34,949 nucleotides of DNA from an uncultured Corynebacterium sp. Its GTDB lineage: Bacteria; Actinomycetota; Actinomycetes; Mycobacteriales; Mycobacteriaceae. The notes beneath the pieces were generated by a model. The model worked only from the letters and a program-made list of their open reading frames with translations. It made no database searches and was not told the origin of the DNA. A program made the position numbers and the translations under genes. Below are positions 34,165 to 34,949 of the stretch, piece after piece (within the stretch, counting starts at the first letter, position 1; each line of letters starts with the position of its first letter). Location: NCBI GenBank assembly GCA_946220775.1, contig CAMIFC010000020.1:1-34949 (forward strand), read 5' to 3'.

Positions 34165-34949
34165 ACCCACGTAATTCCCCTCCGAATCCACGTCGCGAGC
34201 CCACTGAATGTGCAGCTCATAGCCTAGATCACGGGTAGCATTCTGTAGCTCGCCGAGCGTGCGTTCAACAACAGAGTCAGGCCATACTGTCGTGCGCATT
34301 TGCACGCCGGTTCCGTGTTCTCGTGCGGAATCAGCGACGATGCGCATAGCCTCCCACATGCGTCCTGCTACCCCCCGGCGACGCCCCGGCCACCTCAGGA
34401 AGGTGTTCGGGGAGAGCCTTGACATCCAGACCGATCCATTCTGGCCGCGTCGAGTCATCCGCAAGCAACTTGCGCAACCGGGCAGGCGCATAACCACTGG
34501 TGTGGAGCCCAACCTGGAATCCTTCAGCGTGGGCAGCCGCAATCGCGGCGGGCAGAGCAGGAGAGGACAATGGCTCTCCACCCGAGCTCACCAATCCATC
34601 TAGCAGCCCGTGCCGATCTCGCAGGAGTTCCATTACATCGCGGAACAGCTTGCGGTCGCCGATACCGTCACCAGCAATTTCTTGGGCCGAGGCAATCGCC
34701 GCTCCACCCTGGGGCGCGAATGCCTGCAGCGCCGAATTGTGGCAATACACGCAGGCCAGAGGGCATCCTTGCACGAACACAGTCGCGGTCAGTTTGCCAG
34801 GCCAGTCGGTCGCCGAAAACGGGATAATCCCCGCGATCGGTAATGCATCCGCCTCACACCCAGCTCCACGTCCAGCACCTGCGGCGGACCCAGCACCCAC
34901 AACGCGCGCAGCATCAGCCCCACGCCCAGCCCCACGCCCAGCCCCGCAC
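34162..34949 (-). pseudogene. nrdG: NrdG-like radical SAM activase, frameshifted, start not certain
   Basis: Resembles the activating enzyme of the anaerobic class III ribonucleotide reductase (NrdG2 type). It uses SAM and a 4Fe-4S cluster to make a glycyl radical on NrdD. The N-terminal part reads GIIPFSATDWPGKL, then the cluster motif GCPLACVYCHN, SSGGEPLSSPALP, VGLHTSGYAPARL and IGLDVKALPE. The C-terminal part (MWEAMRIVADS, then MRTTVWPDSVVERTLGEL and YELHIQWARDV) is in another frame. The switch point is at or near a six-C run on the plus strand (34372-34377); removing one base would join the halves. This could be a real disruption, phase variation, or an assembly error. The frame stays open to the window edge through a 12-base GC-rich tandem repeat, so the true start is unclear; a GTG at 34900 is possible. 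An nrdD partner would lie beyond the edge. Confidence 0.7.

Overview
The window looks like a chromosomal piece of a Corynebacterium or a close relative. RpoB and RpoC read as corynebacterial throughout. The gene order menD - DUF3592-like - mgtA - menG / menJ - polyprenyl diphosphate synthase - tRNAs - secE - nusG - rplK - rplA - rplJ - rplL - DUF3068 - rpoB - rpoC is the actinobacterial arrangement, and MgtA (a lipoglycan mannosyltransferase) and DUF3068 are typical of this group. The species cannot be fixed from the sequence alone.

Left part (1-6955): menaquinone and cell-envelope genes. These are the 3' part of menD, a small membrane protein, mgtA, menG, a convergent menJ-type reductase, and a polyprenyl diphosphate synthase that would supply the quinone side chain. 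Middle-left (7211-11400): four tRNAs (Tyr, Thr, Met, Trp), then secE, nusG, rplK and rplA. Middle (11401-21820): accessory cargo between rplA and rplJ. It holds a DedA/VTT-type membrane protein and a four-gene 'anchored repeat' ABC transporter locus: a LANTG wall protein, a metal-type binding lipoprotein, an ATPase, and a permease fused to a large surface-repeat protein. Right part (21821-34949): rplJ with a structured leader, rplL, a DUF3068 protein, rpoB with a good promoter and long leader, rpoC, a 65-residue DUF4236 protein, and a frameshifted NrdG-like radical SAM activase running to the edge.

The anchored-repeat locus is the most interesting gene set. Three proteins carry five copies of one surface domain with conserved GHxD, WxGW, GPG and HxHxxWxFxxPG signatures. 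The binding protein has a ZnuA/MntA-type four-ligand set, and one copy of the domain is inserted between its first two ligands. The permease is fused through a former signal-peptide-like helix to a two-domain surface protein. I infer a metal capture and relay machine at the cell surface; the substrate is unproven.

Two non-gene signals also stand out. The octamer TGGCGTCC occurs 26 times by eye on both strands, including intergenic DNA, with five copies of TTGGCGTCCGAA; this resembles an uptake or recombination signal. A family of hairpins with about 20 bp arms around AGTTAGCTGACA has mostly preserved pairing, and two unrelated long perfect hairpins (20 and 26 bp arms) sit in other intergenic gaps. 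Low-complexity insertions and tails in housekeeping proteins, and degenerate tandem repeats in intergenic gaps, suggest frequent local expansion in this genome.
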